A stretch of DNA of 64,000 nt. Origin: Osmia lignaria lignaria (taxonomy: Eukaryota > Arthropoda > Insecta > Hymenoptera > Megachilidae). Positions 47,101 to 60,577 of this stretch are shown here, piece by piece (position 1 is the first letter of the stretch; each line of letters opens with the position of its first letter). The stretch is taken from the NCBI RefSeq assembly GCF_051020975.1, contig NW_027478160.1:7214001-7278000 (forward strand), given 5' to 3'. The position numbers and the translations under genes are program-made. The notes below the pieces were generated by a model that had not been told where the DNA came from, did no database searches, and saw nothing but the letters and a program-made list of their open reading frames with translations.

Positions 47101-49254
47101 TATTTCTTCTTCTTGTTGTTCTTCTTCTGCACAGCTAAGCTGGAAGTGGCATTTGCAGCTCGCAATAGTGCAGAGTTATCCCAAAGAAAGGGGCCACGGT
47201 GTTTCTGTATCTCTATTATGTTGGTGCGGCTTCGGAACTTTTAAATATCTCGATATATCTCGAAAACTACGCTTCTGATCAAAAAATATCATAGAACATA
47301 AATTGCAGGAAACATAATTCTCTACAAAAAAGGTCTCTTAACATTTTGCCATAACTCGCTTCGTTTCCGAGATATTTGCAGATATATCTCAAGGGAAGGG
47401 TCCTGATGGACATATTTCGAGATATTTCTTCTTCTTGTTGTTCTTCTTCTGCACAGCTAAACTGGAAGTGGCATTTCCAGCTCGCAGTCGTGCAGAGTTA
47501 TCTCAAAGAAAGGGGCCACGGTGTTTCTGTATCTCTATTATGTTGGTGCGGCTTCGGAACTTTTAAATATCTTGATATATCTCGAGAACTACGCATCTGA
47601 TCAAAAAATATCATAGAAGATAAAAAGTAGGAAACTTAATTCTCTAGAAAAAAGGTCTCTTCACATTTTGCCATAGCTCGCTTCGTTTCCGAGATATTTG
47701 CAGATTTATCTCAAGGGAAGGGGCCTGACGGACATATTTCGAGATATTTCTTCTTCTTGTTGTTCTTCTTCTGCACAGCTAAGCTGGAAGTGGCATTTGC
47801 GGCTCGCACTAGTGCAGAGTTATCTCAAAGAAAGGGGCCACGGTGTTTCTGTATCTCTATTATGTTGGTGCGGCTTCGGAACTTTTAAATATCTCGATAT
47901 ATCTCGAAAACTACGCTTCTGATCAAAAAATATCATAGAACATAAATTGTAGGAAACATAATTCTCTACAAAAAACGTCTCTTAACATTTTGCCATAGCT
48001 CGCTTCGTTTCCGAGATATTTGCAGATTCAGCTCAAAGGAACTGGCCTGACGGACATATTTCGAGATATTTTTTCTTCTTGTTGTTCTTCCTCTGCACAG
48101 CTAAGCTGGAAGTGGCATCTGCAGCTCGCAATAGTGCAGAGTTATCTCAAAGAAAGGGGCCACGGTGTTTCTGTATCTCTATTATGTTGGTGCGGCTTCG
48201 GAACTTTTAAATATCTCGATATATCTCGAAAACTACGCTTCTGATCAAAAAATATCATAGACCATAGATTGTAGGAAACATAATTCTCTACAAAAAAGGT
48301 CTCTTAACATTTTGCCATAGCTCGCTTCGTTTCCGAGATATTTGCAGATTCAACTCAAAGGAACTGGCCTGACGGACATATTTCGAGATATTTCTTCTTC
48401 TTGTTGTTCTTCTTCTGCACAGCTAAACTGGAAGTGGCATTTCCAGCTTGCAATAGTGCAGAGTTATCTCAAAGAAAGGGGCCACGGTGTTTCTGTATCT
48501 CTATTATGTTGGTGCGGCTTCTTAACTTTTAAATATCTTGATATATCTCGAGAACTACGCATCTGATCAAAAAATATCATAGAACATAAAAAGTAGGAAA
48601 CTTAATTCTCTACAAAAAAGGTCTCTTAACATTTTGCCATAGCTCTCTTCGTTTCCGAGATATTGGCAGATTTATCTCAAGGGAAGGGGCCTGACGGACA
48701 CATTTCGAGATATTTCTTATTCTTGTTGTTCTTCTTCTGCACAGCTAAGCTGGAAGTGGCATTTGCAGCTCGCATTAGTGCAGGGTTATCTCAAAGAAAG
48801 GGGCCACGGTGTTTCTGTATCTCTATTATGTTGGTGCGGCTTCTTAACTTTTAAATATCTTGATATATCTCGAGAACTACGCATCTGATCAAAAAATATC
48901 ATAGAACATAAAAAGTAGGAAACTCAATTCTCTACAAAAAAGGTCTCTTAACATTTTGCAATAGCTCGCTTCGTTTCCGAGATATTTGCAGATTTATCTC
49001 AAGGGAAGGGGCCTGACGGACATATTTCGAGATATTTCTTCTTCTTGTTGTTCTTCTTCTGCACAGCTAAGCTGGAAGTGGCATTTGCAGCTCGCAATTG
49101 TGCAGAGTTATCTCAAAGAGAGGGGCCACGGTGTTTCTGTATCTCTATTATGTTGGTGCGGCTTCGGAACTTTTAAATATCTTGATATATCTCGAGAACT
49201 ACGCATCTGATCAAAAAATATCATACAACATAAAAAGTAGGAAACTTAATTCGC
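44156..49254 (+). repeat. Satellite region with distant partners
   Basis: About 16 units, no gene. From about 44770 to 46296 the sequence returns near-identically at about 60870-62396, exactly 50 units (16100 bp) later. The pair at 46410 (GCTCGAAGTGG, TACCTCTATT, TGCAGCTTCGG) and 46732 (GATTCAACTC head) recurs at 54138-54781 and again at 63476-64000. Units at 47698 and 48020 recur at 54782 and 55104. The unit at 48664 has GATATTGGCAG, which removes the usual TTG start of the recurring frame. Confidence 0.85.
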
Positions 49255-50926
49255 TACAAAAAAGGTCTCTTAACATTTTGCCATAGCTCGCTTCGTTTCC
49301 GAGATATTTGCAGATTTATCTCAAGGGAAGGGGCCTGACGGACATATTTCGAGATATTTCTTCTTCTTGTTGTTCTTCTTCTGCACAGCTAAGCTGGAAG
49401 TGGCATTTGCAGCTCGCAATAGTGCAGAGTTATCTCAAAGAAAGGGGCCACGGTGTTTCTGTATCTCTATTATGTTGGTGCGGCTTCGGAACTTTTATAT
49501 ATCTTAATATATCTCGAGATCTACGCATCTGATAAAAAAATATCATAGAACATAAAAAGTAGGAAACTTAATTCTCTACAAAAAAGGTCTCTCAACATTT
49601 TGCCATAGCTCGCTTCGTTTCCGAGATACTTGCCGATTTATCTCAAGGGAAGGGGCCTAACGGACATATTTCGAGATATTTCTTCTTCTTGTTGTTCTTC
49701 TTCTGCACAGCTAAACTGGAAGTGGCATTAGCAGCTCGCAATAGTGCAGAGTTATCTCAAAGAGAGGGGCCACGGTGTTTCTGTATCTCTATTATGTTGG
49801 TGCGGCTTCGGAACTTTTAAATATCTTGATATGTCTCGAGAACTACGCATCTGATCAAAAAATATCATACAACCTAAAACGTAGGAAACATAATTCCATA
49901 CAAAAAAGGTCTCTTAACATTTTGCCATAGCTCGCTTCGTTTCCAAGATACTTGCAGATTTATCTCAAGGGAAGGGGCCTGACGGACATATTTCGAGATA
50001 TTTCTTCTTCTTGTTGTTCTTCTTCTGCACAGCTAAGCTGGAAGTGGCATTTGCAGCTCGCAATAGTGCAGAGTTATCGCAAAGAAAGGGGCCACGGTGT
50101 TTCTGTATTTCTATTATGTTGGTGCGGCTTCGGAACTTTTAAATATCTTGATATATCTCGAGAACTACGCATCTGATCAAAAAATATCATAGAACATAAA
50201 AAGTAGGAAACCTAATTTTCTACAAAAAAGGTCTCTTAACATTTTGCCGTAGCTCGCTTCGTTTCCGAGATATTTGCAGATTTATCTCAAGGGAAGGGGC
50301 CTGACGGACATATTTCGAAATATTTCTTATTCTTGTTGTTCTTCTTCTGCACAGCTAAACTGGAAGTGGCATTAGCAGCTCGCTATAGTGCAGAGTTATC
50401 TCAAAGAGAGGGGCCACGGTGTTTCTGTATCTCTATTATGTTGGTGCGGCTTCGGAACTTTTAAATATCTTGATATATCTCGAGAACTACGCATCTGATC
50501 AAAAAATATCATACAACCTAAAACGTAGGAAACTTAATTCTCTACAAAAAAGGTCTCTTAACATTTTGCCATAGCTCGCTTCGTTTCCGAGATATTTGCA
50601 GATTTATCTCAAGGGAAGGGGCCTGACGGACATTTTTCGAGATATTTCTTCTTCTTGTTGTTCTTCTTCTGCACAGCTAAGGTGGAAGTGGCATTTGCAG
50701 CTCGCAATAGTGCAGAGTTATCCCGAAGAAAGGGGCCACGGTGTTTCTGTATCTCTATTATGTTGGTGCGGCTTCGGAACTTTTAAATATCTTGATATAT
50801 CTCGAGAACTACGCATCTGATCAAAAAATATCATAGAACATAAAAAGTAGGAAACCTAATTTTCTACAAAAAAGGTCTCTTAACATTTTGCCGTAGCTCG
50901 CTTCGTTTCCAAGATACTTGCAGATT
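49255..50926 (+). repeat. Six-unit-spaced block, copy 1
   Basis: Matches 51187-52858 at exactly 1932 bp (six units). Shared rare variants are TTTTATATATCTTAATATATC, GAGATCTACGC, GATACTTGCCG, GCATTAGCAGC, GATATGTCTCGAG, ACAACCTAAAACG, AATTCCATAC, TCCAAGATACTTG, TTATCGCAAAG, TATTTCTATT, CGCTATAGTGC, TAAGGTGGAAG and TATCCCGAAG. I noticed one difference, at 52480. The remaining 260 bp of each period (50927-51186) is not shared. Confidence 0.92.
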
Positions 50927-51186
50927 CATCTCAAGGGAAGGGGCCTAACGGACATATTTCGAGATATTTCTTCTTCTTGTTGTTCTTCTTCTGCACAGCT
51001 AAACTGGAAGTGGCATTTGCAGCTCGCAATAGTGCAGAGTTATCTCAAAGAGAGGGGCCACGGTGTTTCTGTATCTCTATTATGTTGGTGCGGCTTCGGA
51101 ACTTTTAAATATCTTGATATATCTCGAGAACTACGCGTCTGATCAAAAAATATCATACAACATAAAAAGTAGGAAACATAATTCCA

Positions 51187-52858
51187 TACAAAAAAGGTCT
51201 CTTAACATTTTGCCATAGCTCGCTTCGTTTCCGAGATATTTGCAGATTTATCTCAAGGGAAGGGGCCTGACGGACATATTTCGAGATATTTCTTCTTCTT
51301 GTTGTTCTTCTTCTGCACAGCTAAGCTGGAAGTGGCATTTGCAGCTCGCAATAGTGCAGAGTTATCTCAAAGAAAGGGGCCACGGTGTTTCTGTATCTCT
51401 ATTATGTTGGTGCGGCTTCGGAACTTTTATATATCTTAATATATCTCGAGATCTACGCATCTGATAAAAAAATATCATAGAACATAAAAAGTAGGAAACT
51501 TAATTCTCTACAAAAAAGGTCTCTCAACATTTTGCCATAGCTCGCTTCGTTTCCGAGATACTTGCCGATTTATCTCAAGGGAAGGGGCCTAACGGACATA
51601 TTTCGAGATATTTCTTCTTCTTGTTGTTCTTCTTCTGCACAGCTAAACTGGAAGTGGCATTAGCAGCTCGCAATAGTGCAGAGTTATCTCAAAGAGAGGG
51701 GCCACGGTGTTTCTGTATCTCTATTATGTTGGTGCGGCTTCGGAACTTTTAAATATCTTGATATGTCTCGAGAACTACGCATCTGATCAAAAAATATCAT
51801 ACAACCTAAAACGTAGGAAACATAATTCCATACAAAAAAGGTCTCTTAACATTTTGCCATAGCTCGCTTCGTTTCCAAGATACTTGCAGATTTATCTCAA
51901 GGGAAGGGGCCTGACGGACATATTTCGAGATATTTCTTCTTCTTGTTGTTCTTCTTCTGCACAGCTAAGCTGGAAGTGGCATTTGCAGCTCGCAATAGTG
52001 CAGAGTTATCGCAAAGAAAGGGGCCACGGTGTTTCTGTATTTCTATTATGTTGGTGCGGCTTCGGAACTTTTAAATATCTTGATATATCTCGAGAACTAC
52101 GCATCTGATCAAAAAATATCATAGAACATAAAAAGTAGGAAACCTAATTTTCTACAAAAAAGGTCTCTTAACATTTTGCCGTAGCTCGCTTCGTTTCCGA
52201 GATATTTGCAGATTTATCTCAAGGGAAGGGGCCTGACGGACATATTTCGAAATATTTCTTATTCTTGTTGTTCTTCTTCTGCACAGCTAAACTGGAAGTG
52301 GCATTAGCAGCTCGCTATAGTGCAGAGTTATCTCAAAGAGAGGGGCCACGGTGTTTCTGTATCTCTATTATGTTGGTGCGGCTTCGGAACTTTTAAATAT
52401 CTTGATATATCTCGAGAACTACGCATCTGATCAAAAAATATCATACAACCTAAAACGTAGGAAACTTAATTCTCTACAAGAAAGGTCTCTTAACATTTTG
52501 CCATAGCTCGCTTCGTTTCCGAGATATTTGCAGATTTATCTCAAGGGAAGGGGCCTGACGGACATTTTTCGAGATATTTCTTCTTCTTGTTGTTCTTCTT
52601 CTGCACAGCTAAGGTGGAAGTGGCATTTGCAGCTCGCAATAGTGCAGAGTTATCCCGAAGAAAGGGGCCACGGTGTTTCTGTATCTCTATTATGTTGGTG
52701 CGGCTTCGGAACTTTTAAATATCTTGATATATCTCGAGAACTACGCATCTGATCAAAAAATATCATAGAACATAAAAAGTAGGAAACCTAATTTTCTACA
52801 AAAAAGGTCTCTTAACATTTTGCCGTAGCTCGCTTCGTTTCCAAGATACTTGCAGATT
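51187..52858 (+). repeat. Six-unit-spaced block, copy 2
   Basis: Partner of 49255-50926. It differs by CTACAAGAAAGG at 52480. The match ends at 52859 (GATTTATC against GATTCATC), inside a unit, as expected for unequal exchange. Confidence 0.92.
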
Positions 52859-55800
52859 TATCTCAAGGGAAGGGGCCTGACGGACATATTTCGAGATATT
52901 TCTTCTTCTTGTTGTTCTTCTTCTGCACAGCTAAACTGGAAGTGGCATTTCCAGCTCGCAATAGTGCAGAGTTATCTGAAAGAAAGGGGCCACGGTGTTT
53001 CTGTATCTCTATTATGTTGGTGCGGCTTCGGAACTTTTAAATATCTTGATATATCTCGAAAACTACGCTTCTGATCAAAAAATATCATAGAACATAAATT
53101 GTAGGAAACATAATTCTCTACAAAAAAGGTCTCTTAACATTTTGCCATAGCTCGCTTCGCTTCCGAGATATTTGCAGATTTATCTCAAGGGAATGGGTCT
53201 GACGGACATATTTCGAGATATTTCTTCTTCTTGTTGGTCTTCTTCTGCACAGCTAAGCTGGAAGTGGCAGTTGCAGCTCGCAATAGTGCAGAGTTATCTC
53301 GAAGAAAGGGGCCACGGTGTTTCTGTATCTCTATTATGTTGGTGCGGCTTCGGATCTTTTAAATATCTCGATATATCTCGAAAACTACGCTTCTGATCAA
53401 AAAATATCATAGAACGTAAATTGTGGGAAACATAATTCTCTACAAAAAAGGTCTCTCAACATTTTGCCATAGCTCGCTTCGTTTCCGAGATATTTGCAGA
53501 TTTATCTCAAGGGAAGGGGTCTGACGGACATATTTCGAGATATTTCTTCTTCTTGTTGTTCTTCTTCTGCACAGCTAAGCTGGAATTGGCATTTGCAGCT
53601 CGCAGTAGTGCAGAGTTATCTCAAAGAAAGGGGCCACGGTGTTTCTGTATCTCTATTATGTTGGTGCGGCTTCGGAACTTTTAAATATCTTGATATATCT
53701 CGAGAGCTACGCATCCGATCAAAAAATATCATAGAACATAAAAAGTAGGAAACTTAATTCTCTACAAAAAAGGTCTCTTAACATTTTGCCATAACTCGCT
53801 TCGTTTCCGAGATATTTGCAGATTTATCTCAAGGGAAGGGTCCTGATGGACATATTTCGAGATATTTCTTCTTCTTGTTGTTCTTCTTCTGCACAGCTAA
53901 ACTGGAAGTGGCATTTGCGGCTCGCACTAGTGCAGAGTTATCTCAAAGAAAGGGGCCACGGTGTTTCTGTATCTCTATTATGTTGGTGCGGCTTCGGAAC
54001 TTTTAAATATCTTGATATATCTCGAGAACTACGCTTCTGATCAAAAAATATCATAGAACGTAAATTGTAGGAAACATTATTCTCTACAAAAAAGGTCTCT
54101 TAACATTTTGCCATAGCTCGCTTCGTTTCCGAGATATTTGCAGATTCATCTCAAGGGAAGGGGTCTGACGGACATATTTCGAGATATTTCTTCTTCTTGT
54201 TCTTCTTCTTCTGCACAGCTAAGCTCGAAGTGGCATTTGCAGCTCGCAATAGTGCAGAGTTATCTCAAAGAAAGAGGCCACGGTGTTTCTGTACCTCTAT
54301 TATGTTGGTGCAGCTTCGGAACTTTTAAATATCTTGATATATCTCGAGAACTACGCATCTGATCAAAAAATATCATCGAACATAAAAAGTAGGAAACTTA
54401 ATTCTCTACAAAAAAGGTCTCTTAACACTTTGCCATAGCTCGCTTCGTTTCCGAGATATTTGCAGATTCAACTCAAAGGAACTGGCCTGACGGACATATT
54501 TCGAGATATTTCTTCTTCTTGTTGTTCTTCCTCTGCACAGCTAAGCTGGAAGTGGCATTTGCAGCTCGCAATAGTGCAGTGTTATCTCAAAGAAAGGGGC
54601 CACGGTGTTTCTGTATCTCTATTATGTTAGTGCGGCTTCGGAACTTTTAAATATCTTGATATATCTCGAGAACTACGCATCTGATCAAAAAATATCATAG
54701 AACATAAAAAGTAGGAAACTTAATTCTCTACAAAAAAGGTCTCTAAAGATTTTGCCATAACTCGCTTCGTTTCCGAGATATTTGCATATTTATCTCAAGG
54801 GAAGGGGCCTGACGGACAAATTTCGAGATATTTCTTCTTCATGTTGTTCTTCTTCTGCACAGCTAAGCTGGAAGTGGCATTTGCGGCTCGCACTAGTGCA
54901 GAGTTATCTCAAAGAAAGGGGCCACGGTGTTTCTGTATCTCTATTATGTTGGTGCGGCTTCGGAACTTTTAAATATCTCGATATATCTCGAAAACTACGC
55001 TTCTGATCAAAAAATATCATAGAACATAAATTGTAGGAAACATAATTCTCTACAAAAAACGTCTCTTAACATTTTGCCATAGCTCGCTTCGTTTCCGAGA
55101 TATTTGCAGATTCAGCTCAAAGGAACTGGCCTGACGGACATATTTCGAGATATTTTTTCTTCTTGTTGTTCTTCCTCTGCACAGCTAAGCTGGAAGTGGC
55201 ATCTGCAGCTCGCAATAGTGCAGAGTTATCTCAAAGAAAGGGGCCACGGTGTTTCTGTATCTCTATTATGTTGGTGCGGCTTCGGAACTTTTAAATATCT
55301 CGATATATCTCGAAAACTACGCTTCTGATCAAAAAATATCATAGAACCTAAATTGTAGGAAACATAATTCTCTACAAAAAAGGTCTCTTAACATTTTGCC
55401 ATAGCTCGCTTCGTTTCCGAGGTATTTGCAGATTCAACTCAAAGGAACTGGCCTGACGGACATATTTCGAGATATTTCTTCTTCTTGTTGTTCTTCCTCT
55501 GCACAGCTAAGCTGGAAGTGGCATTTGCAGCTCGCAATAGTGCAGAGTTATCTCAAAGAAAGGGGCCACGGTGTTTCTGTATCTCTATTATGTTGGTGCG
55601 GCTTCGGAACTTTTAAATATCTCGATATATCTCGAGAACTACGCACCTGATCAAAAGTATCATACAACATAAAAAGTAGGAAACCTAATTTTCTACAAAA
55701 AAGGTCTCTTAACATTTTGCCGTAGCTCGCTTCGTTTCCGAGATATTTGCAGATTTATCTCAAGGGAAGGGGCCTGACGGACATATTTCGAAATATTTCT

Positions 55801-58800
55801 TATTCTTGTTGTTCTTCTTCTGCACAGCTAAGCTGGAAGTGGCATTTGCAGCTCGCAATAGTGCAGAGTTATCTCAAAGAAAGGGGCCACGGTGTTTCTG
55901 TACCTCTATTATGTTGGTGCAGCTTCGGAGCTTTTAAATATCTTGATATATCTCGAGAACTACGCATCTGATCAAAAAATATCATAGAACATAAAAAGTA
56001 GGAAACACAATTCTCTACAAAAAAGGTCTCTTAACATTTTGCCATAGCTCGCTTCGTTTCCGAGATAGTTGCAGATTTATCTCAAGGGAAGGGGCCTGAC
56101 GGACATATTTCGAGATATTTCTTCTTCTTGTTGTTCTTCTTCTGCACAGCTAAGCTGGAAGTGGCATTTGCAGCTCGCAATAGTGCAGAGTTATCTCAAA
56201 GAAAGGGGCCACGGTGTTTCTGTATCTCTATTATGTTGGTGCGGCTTCGGAACTTTTAAATATCTCGATATATCTCGAGAACTACGCATCTGATCAAAAA
56301 ATATCATAGAACATAAAAAGTAGGAAACTTAATTCTCTACAAATAAGGTCTCTTAACATTTTGCCATAGCTCGCTTCGTTTCCGAGATATTTGCAGATTT
56401 ATCTCAAGGGAAGGGGACTGACGGACATATTTCGAGATATTTCTTCTTCTTGTTGTTCTTCTTCTGCACAGCTAAGCTGGAAGTGGCATTTGCAGCTCGC
56501 AATAGTGCAGAGTTATCGCAAAGAAAGGGGCCACGGTGTTTCTGTATCTCTATTATGTTTGTGCGGCTTCGGAACTTTTAAATATCTTGATATATCTCGA
56601 GAACTACGCATCTGATCAAAAAATATCATAGAACATAAAAAGTAGGAAACCTAATTTTCTACAAAAAAGGTCTCTTAACATTTTGCCGTAGCTCGCTTCG
56701 TTTCCGAGATATTTGCAGATTTATCTCAAGGGAAGGGGCCTGACGGACATATTTCGAGATATTTCTTATTCTTGTTGTTCTTCTTCTGCACAGCTAAGCT
56801 GGAAGTGGCATTTGCAGCTCGCAATAGTGCAGAGTTATCTCAAGGAAAGGGGCCACGGTGTTTCTGTACCTCTATTATGTTGGTGCAGCTTCGGAGCTTT
56901 TAAATATCTTGATATATCTCGAGAACTACGCATCTGATCAAAAAATATCATAGAACATAAATTGTAGGAAACATAATTTTCTACAAAAGAGGTCTCTTAA
57001 CATTTTGCCATAGCTCGCTTCGTTTCCGAGATATTTGCAGATTTATCTCAAGGGAAGGGTCCTGATGGACATATTTCGAGATATTTCTTCTCCTTGTTGT
57101 TCTTCTTCTGCACAGCTAAACTGGAAGTGGCATTTCCAGCTCGCAATCGTGCAGAGTTATCTCCAAGAAAGGGGCCACGGTGTTTCTGTATCTCTATTAT
57201 GTTGGTGCGGCTTCGGAACTTTTAAATATCTTGATATATCTCGAGAACTGCGCATCTGATCAAAAAATATCATAGAACATAAAAAGTAGGAAACTTAATT
57301 CTCTACAAAAAAGGTCTCTTAACATTTTGCCATAGCTCTCTTCGTTTCCGAGATATTTGCAGATTTATCTCAAGGGAAGGGTCCAGACGGACATATTTCG
57401 AGATATTTCTTCTTCTTGTTGTTCTTCTTCTGCACAGCTAAACTGGAAGTGGCATTTCCAGCTCGCAATAGTGCAGAGTTATCTCAAAGAAAGGGGCCAC
57501 GGTGTTTCTGTATCTCTATTATGTTGGTGCGGCTTCGGAACTTTTAAATATCTTGATATATCTCGAGAACTACGCATCTGATCAAAAAATATCATAGAAC
57601 ATAAAAAGTAGGAAACTTAATTCTCTACAAAAAAGGTCTCTTATCATTTTGCCATAGCTCGCTTCGTTTCCGAGATATTTGCAGATTTATCTCAAGGGAA
57701 GGGGCCTGACGGACATATCTCGAGATATTTCTTCTTCTTGTTGTTCTTCTTCTGCACAGCTAAGCTGGAAGTGGCATTTGCAGCTCGCAATAGTGCAGAG
57801 TTATCTCAAAGAAAGGGGCCACGGTGTTTCTGTATCTCTATTATGTTGGTGCGGCTTCGGAACTTTTAAATATCTTGATATATCTCGAAAACTACGCTTC
57901 TGATCAAAAAATATCATAGAACGTAACTTGTAGGAAACATAATTCTCTACAAAAAAGGTCTGTTAACATTTTGCCATAGCTCGCTTCGTTTCCGAGATAG
58001 TTGCAGATTTATCTCAAGGGAAGGGGCCTGACAGACATATTTCGAGATATTTCTTCTTCTTGTTGTTCTTCTTCTGCACAGCTAAGCTGGAAGTGGCATT
58101 TGCAGCTCGCAATAGTGCAGAGTTATCTCAAAGAAAGGGGCCACGGTGTTTCTGTATCTCTATTATGTTTGTGCGGCTTCGGAACTTTTAAATATCTTGA
58201 TATATCTCGAGAACTACGCATCTGATAAAAAAATATCATAGAGCATAAAAAGTAGGAAACTTAATTCTCTACAAAAAAGGTCTCTTAACATTTTGCCATA
58301 GCTCGCTTCGTTTCCGAGATATTTGCAGATTTATCTCGAGGGAAGGGGCCTGACGGACATATTTCGAGATATTTCTTCTTCTTGTTGTTCTTCTTCTGCA
58401 CAGCTAAGCTGGAAGCGGCATTTGCGGCTCGCACTAGTGCAGGGTTATCTCAAAGAAAGGGGCCACGGTGTTTCTGTATCTCTATTATGTTGGTGCGGCT
58501 TCGGATCTTTTAAATATCTCGATATATCTCGAAAACTACGCTTCTGATTAAAAAATATCATAGAACATAAATTGTAGGAAACATAATTCTCTACAAAAAA
58601 GGTCTCTTAACATTTTGCCATAGCTCGCTTCGCTTCCGAGATATATGCAGATTTATCTCAAGGGAAGGGGCCTGACGGACATATTTCGAGATATTTCTTC
58701 TTCTTGTTGTTCTTCTTCTGCACAGCTAAGCTGGAAGTGGCATTTGCAGCTCGCAATAGTGCAGAGTTATCTCGAAGGAAGGGGCCACGGTGTTTCTGTA

Positions 58801-58966
58801 TCTCTATTATGTTGGTGCGGCTTCGGATCTTTTAAATATCTCGATATATCTCGAAAACTACGCTTCTGATCAAAAAATATCATACAACATAAATTGTAGG
58901 AAACATAATTCTCTACAAAAAAGGTCTCTTAACATTTTGCCATAGCTCGCTTCGTTTCCGAGATAT
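52859..58966 (+). repeat. Mixed satellite region
   Basis: About 19 units, no gene. 53172-53815 resembles 37068-37711 and 39645-40288. 54108-54781 resembles 46380-47053. The unit at 54782 looks like a fusion: its GCATATTTATC head matches 47054, while GCGGCTCGCACTAGTG and the B tail match 47698, so two units present in the earlier copy are absent here. Units at 55747 and 56713 share TACCTCTATT, TGCAGCTTCGGAGC and TTTCTTATTC. Units at 56069 and 58001 share GAGATAGTTGC. The unit at 58323 is a 42223 relative without TTCGTGATATT. Confidence 0.85.
55426..55746 (+). repeat. 321-bp unit with -1 in the A-tract
   Basis: GATCAAAAGTATCATAC near 55650 replaces GATCAAAAAATATCATAG. Preceded by GAGGTATTTGCAG and headed GATTCAACTC. 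Confidence 0.9.
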
Positions 58967-60577
58967 TTGCAGATATATCTCAAGGGAAGGGGCCTGACGG
59001 ACATATTTCGAGATATTTCTTCTTCTTGTTGTTCTTCTTCTGCACAGCTAAACTGGAAGTGGCATTTACAGCTCGCAATAGTGCAGAGTTATCTCAAAGA
59101 AAGGGGCCACGGTGTTTCTGTATCTCTATTATGTTGGTGCGGCTTCGGAACTTTTAAATATCTTGATATATCTCGAGAACTACGCATCTGATCAAAAAAT
59201 ATCATAGAACATGAAAAGTAGGAAACTTAATTCTCTACAAAAAAGGTCTGTTAACATTTTGCCATAGCTCTCTTCGTTTCCGAGATATTTGCAGATTTAT
59301 CTCAAGGGAAGGGGCCTGACGGACATATTTCGAGATATTTCTTCTTCTTGTTGTTCTTCTTCTGCACAGCTTAGCTGGAAGTGGCATTTGCAGCTCGCAA
59401 TAGTGCAGAGTTATCTCAAAGAAAGGGGCCACGGTGTTTCTGTATCTCTATTATGTTGGTGCGGCTTCGGAACTTTTAAATATCTTGATATATCTCGAGA
59501 GCTACGCATCCGATCAAAAAATATCATAGAACATAAAAAGTAGGAAACTTAATTCTCTACAAAAAAGGTCTCTTAACATTTTGCCATAGCTCGCTTCGTT
59601 TCCGAGATATTTGCAGATTTATCTCGAGGGAAGGGGCCTGACGGACATATTTCGAGATATTTCTTCTTCTTGTTGTTCTTCAATCTGCACAGCTAAGCTG
59701 GACGTGGCATTTACAGCTCGCAATAGTGCAGAGTTATCTCAAAGAAAGGGGCCACGGTGTTTCTGTATCTCTATTATGTTGGTGCGGCTTCGGAACTTTT
59801 AAATATCTTGATATATCTCGAGAACTACGCATCTGATCAAAAAATATCATAGAACATAAAAAGTAGGAAACTTAATTCTCTACAAATAAGGTCTCTTAAC
59901 ATTTTGCCATAGCTCGCTTCGTTTCCGAGATATTTGCAGATATATCTCAAGGGAAGGGGCCTGACGGACATTTTTCGAGATATTTCTTCTTCTTGTTGTT
60001 CTTCTTCTGCACAGCTAAGCTGGAAGTGGCATTTGCAGCTCGCAATAGTGCAGAGTTATCTCGAAGAAAGGGGCCACGGTGTTTCTGTATCTCTATTATG
60101 TTGGTGCGGCTTCGGAACTTTTAGATATCTTGATATATCTCGAGAACTACGCATCTGATCAAAAAATATCATAGAACATAAAAAGTAGGAAACTTAATTC
60201 TCTACAAAAAAGGTCTCTTAACATTTTGCCATAGCTCGCTTCGTTTCCGAGATATTTGCAGATTTATCTCGAGGGAAGGGGCCTGACGGACATATTTCGT
60301 GATATTTCTTCTTCTTGTTGTTCTTCTTCTGCACAGCTAAGCTGGAAGCGGCATTTGCGGCTCGCACTAGTGCAGGGTTATCTCAAAGAAAGGGGCCACG
60401 GTGTTTCTGTATTTCTATTATGTTGGTGCGGCTTCGGATCTTCTAAATATCTCGATATATCTCGAAAACTACGCTTCTGATTAAAAAATATCATAGAACA
60501 TAAATTGTAGGAAACATAATTCTCTACAAAAAAGGTCTCTTAACATTTTGCCATAGCTCGTTTCGTTTCCGAGATAT
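58967..60577 (+). repeat. Distant copy of 40934-42544
   Basis: Five units match 40934-42544 in order at 18033 bp (56 units plus one base), with few differences: GAACTACGC against GAACTGCGC, GTAGGAAAC against GTAGGCAAC, and TATTTCTATT against TATCTCTATT near 60413. It includes the fifth +1 unit (59611-59933) and an intact 41901-type unit at 59934, so it does not carry the fusion seen at 43511. Confidence 0.9.
59611..59933 (+). repeat. 323-bp unit with +1, copy 5 of 5
   Basis: CTTCAATCTGC near 59680. Matches the unit at 41578 closely, about 18 kb away. Confidence 0.9.
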
